A stretch of DNA of 64,000 bases from Flavobacterium marginilacus. Lineage in GTDB: Bacteria; Bacteroidota; Bacteroidia; Flavobacteriales; Flavobacteriaceae. Location: assembly GCF_026870155.1 (NCBI RefSeq), contig NZ_CP113975.1, positions 1,054,001 through 1,118,000 on the forward strand. The letters are read 5' to 3'. This document shows positions 44,882-53,853 of this stretch, in pieces. The position numbers and the translations under genes are program-made. Every line of letters starts with the position of its first letter. Position 1 is the first letter of the stretch. Under the pieces are notes generated by a model. That model was not told where the DNA came from. It worked only from the letters and a program-made list of their open reading frames with translations, and ran no database searches.

Positions 44882-45562
44882 ATGTCAATTTGTAGCAAAA
44901 TTATTGAGTCAATTAATGCTTCACTTCCAGAAATTCTTGAAAAAAGAAATACAAGAATAATGAAGGAAGATAACAGTTATGTGACCGAAGGAGATTTGCT
45001 TTGCGAAAAGATCGTTCGAAATTTTATAGCTGAAAATTTACCGGACTATTTTTTGGTTTCAGAAGAATCAACAGAACTTAATGTCATTAATTCTAAAAAA
45101 GAGAAAGTAATTATTTTAGATCCTATTGATGGTACTGAAAATTTTACATCTGGTTTGAAAGAATGGGGAGTGGCTCTTTGTGTTTATGAAAAAGGGAAGC
45201 ATGTTGAGTCAATGCTTGCTTTGCCTGAATTAAATTGTTATCTTAAGACTGGAGATAGTATTACAAAATTCGAATCTAGAATTTGTGGCATTTCTTCAAG
45301 TTTAACTAAAGAAGATATTTTAAAATTAGAAACAGGGTTTGAATATAGAATTATAGGTTGTGCGGTTTATAATATGTATAATGTTATAACGGGATCTTTT
45401 TTTAGTTTTGAAAATCCGAAAGGAGCTAAAATTTGGGATATTATTCCTGGATTAAATTTAGCATTAGAAAATGGTTTATCAGTAATTGTTAATAATAAGA
45501 AATATTATGGAGAACTTCTTGACCCAGATAAAAAGTATCGTTTCAGAATTACAAACAAATAA
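44882..45562 (+). CDS. Inositol monophosphatase-family sugar phosphatase
   Basis: The 226-residue protein keeps the metal-dependent IMPase core: VTEGDLLCEKIV, SEES (Glu61-Glu62), ILDPIDGTENF (residues about 78-88) and KIWDIIPGLNLALENG. The family also includes sugar and PAP phosphatases, so inositol phosphate is not implied. Sitting between a CMP-sugar synthetase and a NeuB domain, it is a good candidate for dephosphorylating a 9-phosphate ulosonate or its precursor. Its last 56 bases overlap the next gene out of frame. Confidence 0.82.
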   Translation: MSICSKIIESINASLPEILEKRNTRIMKEDNSYVTEGDLLCEKIVRNFIAENLPDYFLVSEESTELNVINSKKEKVIILDPIDGTENFTSGLKEWGVALCVYEKGKHVESMLALPELNCYLKTGDSITKFESRICGISSSLTKEDILKLETGFEYRIIGCAVYNMYNVITGSFFSFENPKGAKIWDIIPGLNLALENGLSVIVNNKKYYGELLDPDKKYRFRITNK

Positions 45563-47075
45563 AATTTACATTTTAGGGAAAGGTCCAACTTCAGGAAAAA
45601 TCAATACGAGTATTCTTGAAGATGGTATAGTAATAAATATTAATGATTCTGAGCGTATCTTCCCTGGGCATTTTTGTTTAGTTCACAGTTTATGGGCTCA
45701 CGAAAGCATAAAAGCTAATGGAGCAAAAGCAAAATGTTATTTTAGTTCGAGGGTTATGGCTCCTAGTACGTATTGGCATCAATTACCATACGAGCCCGAA
45801 ACCTTCGAAACATCAGAGAGAACAATATCGATAATGGAAAATAATGAACTTTCTATTACTGATTTTTTATTTATTTCGGCAACTAAATTAGCGTTGGCAA
45901 TTCAACATGAATTATCAAAAAAAATGGAAGTCTATTTTATTGGTTTTGATTTTTATAATAATGTTCCGAATGTAATTACTGATTTTTCAGATCATCAGCC
46001 TGAATACACTGAAATGGTTTTAAAAACGCAAGAAAGTGTTTTTAAAACTGTTAAAAGGTACTTTATACATTCAAGTAGAATAAATTTTCTGCATGTTGGA
46101 AATAGAACGTATAGTGATATTTCTATTGAAATATTCAACAGAGATGATGTAAATCTTACCAAGCCTAATAGTTTAAAACAAAATAATCAACTTTATCTTA
46201 AGCTTTTAGAGAATACAGAAAAAGGGTTTCCTATAGTTGTTGCTGAATTAACTAATAATCATATTGGTGATGAAAACAGATTAAGAGCGATGATTAGACT
46301 TGCGAAAGGTGCTGGTGCTAATGCTATTAAGGTTCAAAAAAGAGATGTTGATACATTTTATACTGAGGCAGAATTGAATTCTGAATACGTGTCTCCATTT
46401 GGAAAAACACTAAGAGATTATAGAAATGGCGTGGAACTTAACGATAAATTATTTGATGTTTTAATTGAAGAATGTGCAAATAATGAAATATTTTGGTTCC
46501 TGTCAATTTTAGATATTAATTCTTTTGAGTATGTTAAGAAATATGATCTGCCACTTTTAAAACTTCCTAGCACAATTTCTAAGCACAAGAATTTTTTATT
46601 AAATGTAGGAAATAATTTTAAAGGAGATCTTGTTATTTCTACTGGATTTACTGATATGGAATATGAAAAATTTGTTCTTCAAAACTTTACCCAAAATAGG
46701 AAACTGTTTTTGCTTCAATGCACATCATCTTATCCGGCTCCGCCAGAATCGTGTCAGATATCAGTCATAAGACATTATAATAATTTAAAAGTTAAAGAAT
46801 ATTCAAATATCATTCCTGGATATTCTAGTCATGATATCGGTTCAACTGCATCTATGATGGCACTTTCTGCAGGCGCGTTAATGATTGAAAAACATGTAAA
46901 ATTGGGAGATTTAGATTGGATTCACTTTGATGGAGTAGCACTAGATTTATCGACTAATCAGTTTAGAACTTTTGTTCATGACATGAAAATTGCACAATCA
47001 ATTTGTGGTAAACAAGAGAAAGAAATTCATTCTGTTGAACACCATAAGTATGAGCCAAATGAGAAGAGTAATTAA
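45507..47075 (+). CDS. Fusion of sialyltransferase-like domain and NeuB-like synthase
   Basis: From the ATG at 45507 the protein has 522 residues; an upstream TTG at 45486 is less likely. Residues about 18-200 form a Rossmann-like domain with YILGKGPTSGK (21-31) and VYFIGFDFYNN (142-152), a layout like the GT42 bacterial sialyltransferases (Cst-II type, IYLSGIDFYQ). Residues about 240-500 are a NeuB-type PEP-condensing barrel: VVAELTNNHIGD (Glu247), IKVQKRD (Lys275), LLQCTSSYPAPPE (405-413), YSSHDIG (His442) and IEKHVKL (Glu461-His463). The C-terminal SAF (antifreeze-like) domain of NeuB is absent. The sugar acceptor is unknown; the fusion itself is unusual. Confidence 0.8.
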   Translation: MENFLTQIKSIVSELQTNKIYILGKGPTSGKINTSILEDGIVININDSERIFPGHFCLVHSLWAHESIKANGAKAKCYFSSRVMAPSTYWHQLPYEPETFETSERTISIMENNELSITDFLFISATKLALAIQHELSKKMEVYFIGFDFYNNVPNVITDFSDHQPEYTEMVLKTQESVFKTVKRYFIHSSRINFLHVGNRTYSDISIEIFNRDDVNLTKPNSLKQNNQLYLKLLENTEKGFPIVVAELTNNHIGDENRLRAMIRLAKGAGANAIKVQKRDVDTFYTEAELNSEYVSPFGKTLRDYRNGVELNDKLFDVLIEECANNEIFWFLSILDINSFEYVKKYDLPLLKLPSTISKHKNFLLNVGNNFKGDLVISTGFTDMEYEKFVLQNFTQNRKLFLLQCTSSYPAPPESCQISVIRHYNNLKVKEYSNIIPGYSSHDIGSTASMMALSAGALMIEKHVKLGDLDWIHFDGVALDLSTNQFRTFVHDMKIAQSICGKQEKEIHSVEHHKYEPNEKSN

Positions 47076-47432
47076 AAAATTAAATAGAGGCGTAAAGATG
47101 TTTGCTTATTGTTAAAAGCAGGTAATTTAAGACTTTTCTCCTTCTTTAGATTCTAAATTATTAAGTCAAATAGATTTTGATACCCCTAGCTTATTAATGA
47201 ACTAATGATAAGTTTTAATTTACCACTAAACATTGAAAGACTAACAAGTAAATAACTTTACACCTCTAAAATTAAATATTAAAACTTTAAATTAGTTATT
47301 TGGAATATGCGAAGTACATCTAAATTAATTTTTTTTTATGTTTTTCAGGGTTATAGTAGTCAGAAAAAATAGTTATTTATATTATTTTAGTGACTATCTT
47401 TTTATTTAATATATTTATTAGAATTTATTTTT
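47076..47432. other. Gene-free 357-bp AT-rich spacer
   Basis: Nothing with coding potential is seen between the fusion gene and the sialidase-like lipoprotein gene. A weak inverted word (ATAGTAGTCA and TGACTAT near 47350-47400) precedes the lipoprotein gene. There is no terminator with a T run that I can name. Confidence 0.4.
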
Positions 47433-48701
47433 ATGCAAAAAAAACACTTATTTATTTTATTACTATTTATTTTTACATATTGCAGTTCAGAGAAAGATTC
47501 TTTTTCAGAGAAGCCTCCAATAGATAGTAATAAGCCTTCATTTCCTGGCGACGATTTTACCTTATTACCAAAAGATCATGTGCCAGATTCTGATTTATAT
47601 ATTGAAGGAGAAATTTTGCAAAATCAAAGTGCCAATCCTAAATTTATGCTGTCTACAAGGAAGTGGCAGGGTATACCATCAATCGGTAAAGATAGATCGG
47701 GTAATTTGTATGTAGCATGGATTTCTGGTGGTGAAGGGGAGTCTAATAGTAATTATCTTACGGTTTCTGTAAGTAAAGATAAAGGAATGAGTTGGAGTCA
47801 TGATAAATTGATATTGTCAGTTAATCCACAGGATTCCACAAGAATGAAAGATCCTAATTTCTTCAATGATAAGTTTGGAAATCTTTATATGTATTGGGCA
47901 AAGCATGTTCAAAAAAAAAATGTCGCAGCCAAGGAATGGATGATAACTTGGTATTCTAAATTAAGTCTTTCAGATGATGGCAATACTATTAATTATTCTC
48001 CTCCAAGAAGAATTGCTGAAGGGATTATGCTTAACAAATTATTTTACTCAAGTGTTTCAGATGAAGTGATGTTTCCTATTGCTCGATGGTATGAGGGCAA
48101 TGCTGAATTGCATAAACCTTTTATATATAAGGCAAACTATGGAACTAAAAACTTGGTTAATTTCACAAAAGTAGGAGCAATTCCTGTGCCTGTTTCGATT
48201 AGTTATGTTTATGAACACATGCTTGTTCAACTTAAAGATAATACTTATTTAGGAATGGTTAGAACTCTAGATGGAATTTATTACTCTAAAAGTAGTGATG
48301 GAAATATATGGCAGGATGCCAAGAGATTTACTGCTCTTGGTGCTACTACACAATCCCGATTTTATTTGGGTAAATTAAATTCTGGACGATTAATACTTAT
48401 TTTTAATAATGCTTATGATAGATCGAAAATGACAGTTTGCCTTTCTGAAGATGATGGTGTTAATTGGCCCTTTAAAATTATTATAGATAATTATAAAATA
48501 CTTGATAATAGCTATAAAGGCGATTATGCTGGCGTAAGCTATCCAGACATGATTGAAACTGATCCAGGAGTATTGAATATAGTTTATGATCGTTTAAGAT
48601 CTCCAGAAGGAGGTATTATTTTTGTTAAAATATTAGAAGATGATATCTTGAAAAATAATACGTCAAATATCTTTACAACAAAAATAAGTACATTAAAATA
48701 A
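47433..48701 (+). CDS. Sialidase-like (BNR repeat) lipoprotein
   Basis: The 422-residue protein has a lipoprotein signal (LFILLLFIFTYC, lipid Cys17) followed by a Ser/Asp/Pro-rich tether. A six-bladed propeller-type region shows three Asp boxes: SKDKGMSW (114-121), SSDGNIW (287-293) and SEDDGVNW (338-345). An arginine and glutamate in ARWYEG (217-222) and VYDRLRS late in the sequence could be active-site positions. These features match BNR/sialidase (exo-alpha-sialidase-like) proteins. It should sit on the outer or inner membrane. It follows the NeuB cassette but is separated from it by 357 bp. Whether it cleaves the product of that cassette is inference. Confidence 0.72.
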   Translation: MQKKHLFILLLFIFTYCSSEKDSFSEKPPIDSNKPSFPGDDFTLLPKDHVPDSDLYIEGEILQNQSANPKFMLSTRKWQGIPSIGKDRSGNLYVAWISGGEGESNSNYLTVSVSKDKGMSWSHDKLILSVNPQDSTRMKDPNFFNDKFGNLYMYWAKHVQKKNVAAKEWMITWYSKLSLSDDGNTINYSPPRRIAEGIMLNKLFYSSVSDEVMFPIARWYEGNAELHKPFIYKANYGTKNLVNFTKVGAIPVPVSISYVYEHMLVQLKDNTYLGMVRTLDGIYYSKSSDGNIWQDAKRFTALGATTQSRFYLGKLNSGRLILIFNNAYDRSKMTVCLSEDDGVNWPFKIIIDNYKILDNSYKGDYAGVSYPDMIETDPGVLNIVYDRLRSPEGGIIFVKILEDDILKNNTSNIFTTKISTLK

Positions 48702-48903
48702 AGTATAAAAAGCAATTTTAGAGTCTTGCAATAAAAAAACTAGGCATAAAATAGGTCGGATTTTATTGGTTTTTTATAGATAGAATTTTGATGACTATGA
48801 TATAAGGTTAAAAGTTGCTTACCTTTTATGGTTTACAAAATAAAAAGTTAAAAAATTATGGCAAAAGTTTCAGGAATATTTAGTAATAAAGTATCATGTA
48901 AAG
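48702..48903. other. Short gene-free spacer with tiny ORF
   Basis: Only an 18-codon frame (48858-48914, MAKVSGIFSNKVSCKDEI) overlapping the start of the acyltransferase gene is seen. It resembles no known protein and is probably chance. Confidence 0.3.
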
Positions 48904-50769
48904 ATGAGATTTAGAAAAGATATTCAAGGGTTAAGAGCATTGGCATTTTTATTGGTGTTTGTTTTTCATTTAAATTCGCAATGGCTACCCGGAGGATTTG
49001 TGGGAGTTGATATTTTCTTTGTTATCTCTGGTTTTTTGATGACTTCAATAATATTGGTTCAAAAAGAAAATGGATCTTTTAACTTTTACCAATTTTATCT
49101 ACAAAGATTTAAAAGGATTGTTCCTGCACAATTTGTAATGTTGCTTTTTGTAGCAGTGTTTAGTCTTTATTCTTATTTATATACTGATATTGAAACATTA
49201 CGTAAATGGTTTGTGAGTTCAGCTCTATTTTTTTCGAATATAGTTTTTGCACACAGTGATAATTATTTTGGTGCAAAAAGTACACAAAACCCAGTATTAC
49301 ATACGTGGTCATTGTCTATAGAAATGCAATTTTATCTATTCTTGCCTTTTTTACTCATGTTAGTAAAAAATAAATATATAAAAGGAATAGTAACTATCCT
49401 AATTATTATATTAACTGGATACAGCTCATATAAAATTTTCACAAACGGTATGCAGCCTATTATGTACTTTTCACTGCTTTCCCGAATGCCAGAATTTTTA
49501 GTGGGAGTTATTTTTGCTATAGCCTTTAAAAATAAAAGCTTAAGTAAGAATACCAGTCTTTTAGCCACTATAACAGGCTTAATATTGATATTTTTAAGTG
49601 CCATAATAATAGATGAATCTTCTCATTTTCCAGGTGTCGTTGCTTTAATACCGTGTGTTGGTACAGTTTTAATATTGATTTCATCTGAAACTAATTTAAC
49701 AGGGTTGTTTTCAAACAAGATTTCAGTTTATGTAGGTGAGTTGTCTTATTCATTATATCTGTGGCACTGGCCAATAATGGCACTATTAAGATATAGCAAT
49801 GACCAATATCTGTTTACTATTCAAGAAATGTTAGGAATAACATTACTCACAATTGTATTTGCTTGGCTATCTTATAAATATGTTGAAAGCTATTTTAGAA
49901 ATACTGACAATAAGGCTTTTGTCAAGAATTTTCTTCCGGTTTCTATCTTGTTAATATTGCTTTCTGTTCTGTTTCCAAAAATAGCTGTATTTAAAAAACT
50001 TCCAAATGAGTTTGTCGATCCTTTTTATTATGGCAGTAAATCTAATATTTCAATTGAAAAAAAACCTGCATTTGAAAAATTTGGAGATGTCAAAAAAAAT
50101 GATAAAATATTATTAATAGGTGATAGTAATCTTGGAGCACTTAAACGTTTTTATGATTACATAGGTAAAGAAGAAGGGTTTAGTTTTTTAGCAATTAATA
50201 CACATACTTATCCTCCTGTTAAAGGATTGAAAAAGGAAGAAGTCCCGTATGACCTTATAACTCCCAATCAATTCAATGCGCTTGAAAAGGCAACAAAAGT
50301 AGCTGATTTTATAAATGAAGATGTGAAAAAAAGTGATGTTATCATTATTACATGCGCTAGGTATGACAGAATACCATCTGAGAAATTTGCTGTTATAGAG
50401 CTTGCGAAAAGTTTAAAGAAAGAACAAAAGCTCGTGATAATAAAATCGTTTCCCAAAGTGAAAAACGATATTAACCCTATTAAAATAAATCGAGGGATTG
50501 TAAGAAATACGAGTAATCATTTATGTCAATATTCTTATAAATTGCCAAAAGAAATACAAAATCTTGATGATACTATGGATAATGTCTTTGTTTATGATAT
50601 TTCTAGGAGCAATGTATTTAAAAATATGCCTTACTACAATGACACAATCATGTATTACGATGGTGGGCATTTAAATTATTACGGACAAATGGTTTTAGCA
50701 AAATCTCTAACAAAAGATTTTGGACATTTTATAAAAAGCACTGTTTTAAAACAAAAAAATGTCAAATAA
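48904..50769 (+). CDS. AT3/SGNH O-acyltransferase (OafA-type)
   Basis: The 621-residue protein starts with the acyltransferase-3 motif FRKDIQGLRALAFLLVFVFH and has about ten membrane helices up to residue 350, including GVDIFFVISGFLMT and LYLWHWPIM. The extracytoplasmic C-terminal SGNH domain has the block I motif LLIGDSNLGALK, seen at about residue 401. It has a late YYDGGHLNYYG catalytic DxxH motif. This fused architecture is usual for O-acetyltransferases of O-antigen and exopolysaccharide sugars. It overlaps the flippase gene by 11 bp, so translation is coupled. Confidence 0.93.
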   Translation: MRFRKDIQGLRALAFLLVFVFHLNSQWLPGGFVGVDIFFVISGFLMTSIILVQKENGSFNFYQFYLQRFKRIVPAQFVMLLFVAVFSLYSYLYTDIETLRKWFVSSALFFSNIVFAHSDNYFGAKSTQNPVLHTWSLSIEMQFYLFLPFLLMLVKNKYIKGIVTILIIILTGYSSYKIFTNGMQPIMYFSLLSRMPEFLVGVIFAIAFKNKSLSKNTSLLATITGLILIFLSAIIIDESSHFPGVVALIPCVGTVLILISSETNLTGLFSNKISVYVGELSYSLYLWHWPIMALLRYSNDQYLFTIQEMLGITLLTIVFAWLSYKYVESYFRNTDNKAFVKNFLPVSILLILLSVLFPKIAVFKKLPNEFVDPFYYGSKSNISIEKKPAFEKFGDVKKNDKILLIGDSNLGALKRFYDYIGKEEGFSFLAINTHTYPPVKGLKKEEVPYDLITPNQFNALEKATKVADFINEDVKKSDVIIITCARYDRIPSEKFAVIELAKSLKKEQKLVIIKSFPKVKNDINPIKINRGIVRNTSNHLCQYSYKLPKEIQNLDDTMDNVFVYDISRSNVFKNMPYYNDTIMYYDGGHLNYYGQMVLAKSLTKDFGHFIKSTVLKQKNVK

Positions 50770-52279
50770 TAAAGCTTTAGCCAAAAATACACTTTTCCTT
50801 TATTTTAGGATGTTCCTTACGTTGTTAATATCCCTTTATACTTCGAGGATAGTTTTGCGAGTACTAGGTGTCGAAAATTTTGGTATATATAACCTAGTAG
50901 GAGGAATAGTGGTAATGTTTTCTTTTTTGAATGCAGCCATGTCTTCAACCACTCAGCGTTATATAAATATAGCATTTACTTCTAGTGCGTTAGAAGATGT
51001 AAGAAAAGTATTCTCTACAAGTCTTAATGTTCATCTAGTTATTTCAATTGTAATAGTTATCCTTTCTGAAACCGTTGGTCTTTGGTTTCTAAACTACAAA
51101 CTAAATATACCCGATAATCGTATGTATGCTGCAAATGTTGTATACCAGATATCGACTATTACAACAGTTCTGGGAGTGTTACAAGTGCCATATAATGCCA
51201 TGATACTTGCGCATGAAAAGTTTTCTTTTTTTGCAATTCTGGGCATTTTTGAAAGTTTGTCCAAGCTGGCTGTGGTTTGGATATTAATTTATTTTCCAAT
51301 ATATGATTATTTGGTGTTGTATAGCTTATTGATTGCAGTAGTTATTCTTATGATAAATTTTATATATTATAGATATTGTCATAATAAGTTTAAAAAAGAA
51401 GTTGAATATCAAAACTTTAAAGATAAGGATTTGTTTAAAGAATTGGTTACTTTTTCCAGCTGGATGCTTATGGGGCAGGTGGCTGTAATAGGTGCGACTG
51501 AAGGGCTAAATATGATTCTGAATATATTTGTAGGAGTTTTGGTGAATGCTTCAATGGGTATTGCGATTCAAGTAAATAATGCAGTATACTCTTTTGTGTC
51601 TAATTTTCAGACAGCTTTTAGGCCACAACTGATACAATCCTACGCTCGAAATGAAGTAGATACGCATAAAAAAATGGTATTGAATACTTCAAAATACTCT
51701 TTTTTTTTAATGGCAGTATTATCAGCTCCTGTTCTTTTTTTTTCGAATTATATTTTGACTCTATGGCTCGGTAATTCACTTCCTCCCTATGTTGGAAGTT
51801 TTGTGCAGTTTGTTATCTTGATTTCGTTAATAGATTCATTGTCTGGGCCTTTTTGGATGTCTGCACAAGCTATTGGTAATATAAAAGAATATAATATTGT
51901 ATTAACCATCATTAATATGTTGGTATTGCCGTTAGCTTATTTGTTACTTTATTTGGGGTTCGATCCTGTTTCAGTATTAATAGGGAAATTAGGTATTAGT
52001 GTAGTGAATCAAATTTTCAGGTACTTCTTTATTAATAAATATCTCCATTTTGATAAGAAGGAACTCGTTTCATATTTTGTGTCTGTCCTTATACCCTTTG
52101 CCTACCTGATTGTCCTTGTTGTTTTTAGTTTAGATTATAAACTAAGCTTTTTAGAGTTTGTAGGCGGAACGACAGTTTTAGAGATAATGCTTTTGATTAT
52201 TGTTATGGTATTTGGTCTAACTGCTGTCGATCGAAAAATAATTAATGAGTTTGTCAAAAATAAAATTTCAAATAAATAA
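50759..52279 (+). CDS. wzx: Oligosaccharide flippase Wzx (polysaccharide transporter)
   Basis: The 506-residue protein has about 12-14 membrane helices in the MATE/MOP-like fold, starting with a NTLFLYFRMFLTLLISLYTSR segment, seen as NTLFLYFRMFLTLLISLY. The region VLGVENFGIYNLVGGIV is characteristic of the Bacteroidota lipid-linked oligosaccharide flippases. It moves undecaprenyl-linked repeat units across the inner membrane for Wzy polymerisation. It overlaps the acyltransferase gene by 11 bp and the GT gene starts 5 bp after its stop. Confidence 0.9.
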   Translation: MSNNKALAKNTLFLYFRMFLTLLISLYTSRIVLRVLGVENFGIYNLVGGIVVMFSFLNAAMSSTTQRYINIAFTSSALEDVRKVFSTSLNVHLVISIVIVILSETVGLWFLNYKLNIPDNRMYAANVVYQISTITTVLGVLQVPYNAMILAHEKFSFFAILGIFESLSKLAVVWILIYFPIYDYLVLYSLLIAVVILMINFIYYRYCHNKFKKEVEYQNFKDKDLFKELVTFSSWMLMGQVAVIGATEGLNMILNIFVGVLVNASMGIAIQVNNAVYSFVSNFQTAFRPQLIQSYARNEVDTHKKMVLNTSKYSFFLMAVLSAPVLFFSNYILTLWLGNSLPPYVGSFVQFVILISLIDSLSGPFWMSAQAIGNIKEYNIVLTIINMLVLPLAYLLLYLGFDPVSVLIGKLGISVVNQIFRYFFINKYLHFDKKELVSYFVSVLIPFAYLIVLVVFSLDYKLSFLEFVGGTTVLEIMLLIIVMVFGLTAVDRKIINEFVKNKISNK

Positions 52280-52283
52280 ACTA

Positions 52284-53183
52284 ATGAATAATCTTAAGGT
52301 GAAAAATATTCTAAGACCCTATTACCATTTTTTTAAGTATTTCGTTCCATTTTTAACTTTTAATTTAAAACTTTTATTTAGAAAAAGTTATAAGATAGAA
52401 ACTAAAAATTGCTTTAATGGTAAAGTAGCTGTATTAGCGAATGGTCCCTCTCTTACAAAAGTTATACCATCCCTTACTATTGATAGTAATTTTAATAATT
52501 GTGATTTTATTGTGATGAATCTGTTTGCATTAGATTCTGTTTTTAAATTAATTCAACCAAAACATTATTGTTTTTCAGATCCAATGTTTTATCAAGATTA
52601 TGAATCAAGATTAAAAGATATCAAACGTACGTTTGAGATTCTAGAAAATGAAGTAGATTGGAAAATGTATGTATATATTTCTTTCCCAACTAAAAGAGAG
52701 AATAAATTGTTTTTTGAATATAGTAAACTTAAAAATCTTAATTTAAAATTTATTATAACTAATAGAATAGATTTTTCTGGCTACGAATCATTAAGAAATA
52801 AATATTATGATACAGGATACTGTATGCCTAGAATAGGCAATGTTTCAAATCTGGCAATATATCTAGCTATCTTTAATGGTTATAAAGATATTAATGTATA
52901 TGGAGTAGATCATGACTTTTTTTTATCATGGGCAGTCAATGAAAAAAATGAAGTATGTGCTAAAGAAATGCATTTTTATCAGGATAGTGATGATGTATTA
53001 TTAAAACCTGTTATTGATACGGTTAAGGGATTTGGAACTCTTAAAATAAAAACTCATCTATGGATTTTATCTGTAATGTTTGATAGTCATGATAAACTTC
53101 AAGATTATGCTTTATATAAAAAGGCAAAAATTATTAATATGACAGAGGGTTCTATGATTGATTCTTATAAAAGATTTAAATGA
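52284..53183 (+). CDS. Putative sialyltransferase-like glycosyltransferase (GT42-like layout)
   Basis: The ATG at 52284 follows the flippase stop and gives 299 residues; an in-frame ATG at 52245 would overlap the flippase by 35 bases. The sequence has VAVLANGPSL at residues 48-57 and NLAIYLAIFNGYKDINVYGVDHDFF, which runs as AIYLAIFNGYKDINV then YGVDHDF (206-212). This resembles the NGPSL start and the CFALDIGYKEIYLSGIDF motif of Cst-II-type sialyltransferases and of DUF115 proteins. A CMP-activated sugar made by the cassette at 44.2 kb could be its donor. The assignment is by motif layout only. Confidence 0.55.
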   Translation: MNNLKVKNILRPYYHFFKYFVPFLTFNLKLLFRKSYKIETKNCFNGKVAVLANGPSLTKVIPSLTIDSNFNNCDFIVMNLFALDSVFKLIQPKHYCFSDPMFYQDYESRLKDIKRTFEILENEVDWKMYVYISFPTKRENKLFFEYSKLKNLNLKFIITNRIDFSGYESLRNKYYDTGYCMPRIGNVSNLAIYLAIFNGYKDINVYGVDHDFFLSWAVNEKNEVCAKEMHFYQDSDDVLLKPVIDTVKGFGTLKIKTHLWILSVMFDSHDKLQDYALYKKAKIINMTEGSMIDSYKRFK

Positions 53184-53195
53184 TTAAGGTGGTGC

Positions 53196-53681
53196 ATGAA
53201 AAATATAAATACTCTGTCTTTTCTCTGGTTTACTGCAACTCCATCAAAATATAAAAATTTAAAAACATCATATAATGGAAGAGGATGGATTGAATCTCTG
53301 GAGACTCTTATTTCAAATTAAAAAGATATTGATCTTGGGATAACTTTTTTTCATAGCGATAATTGCTTTAAGACTAAACAGAATAATGATTCTTATTATT
53401 CATCATCAGATTATATGCTACTAGTTAGGTATATAGCTTTATTTAAAAAAAGTTTTTATATTAATACAGTGTTAACAAATTATAGATTAGCAATGAATGA
53501 ATCTAATAAAATTAGTACAGTTAAGAGATTCTTTGATAAAGACAAAAAAATAAGAGAGCATTTTATTTTGCTATATCCTAAATTAAAAAAAATGATTAAT
53601 CAGGTAATTCCTCTTATAGAATATAACCAAATATTCACCATAAATCACTTTGTAGTTTCTCGGTTGAATTTCAAGAGATAA
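53196..53681 (+). pseudogene. Chimeric glycosyltransferase pseudogene
   Basis: An ATG at 53196 opens a frame that continues to a stop ending at 53681, with one internal TAA at 53319-53321. Before that stop the sequence (LWFTATPSKY, RGWIESLETL) is similar to the start of the intact GT4 gene at 53854 (LWFTNTPSLY, GGWIESLEEL). After about codon 75 it changes to NYRLAMNESNKISTVKRFF, which looks like the C-terminal tail of a GT2 enzyme. The fragment is therefore a fused relic of two glycosyltransferase genes. It leaves no functional domain. Confidence 0.75.
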
Positions 53682-53853
53682 ATAGAAATAGTCTTCTACA
53701 ATTAAAAAACAATATAGCTTTGATAAATAGGATAGCGTTTATAATCCATCCATTTTATTGAGAATTATTCGATTTATAAATTATTTCAAAATAGTAATTT
53801 TATTTTGTTAATAATATTATATTTTATTCAATGTATATAAAATCAAGAAAAGA

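Noticed and set aside
48858..48914. 18-codon ORF before the acyltransferase gene
   Set aside because: Too short, without similarity, and overlapping the start of the longer, well-supported gene.
53415..53681. 88-codon ORF as an independent gene
   Set aside because: It is the in-frame continuation of the broken frame starting at 53196 and resembles only the tail of a GT2 enzyme, so it is treated as part of the pseudogene.
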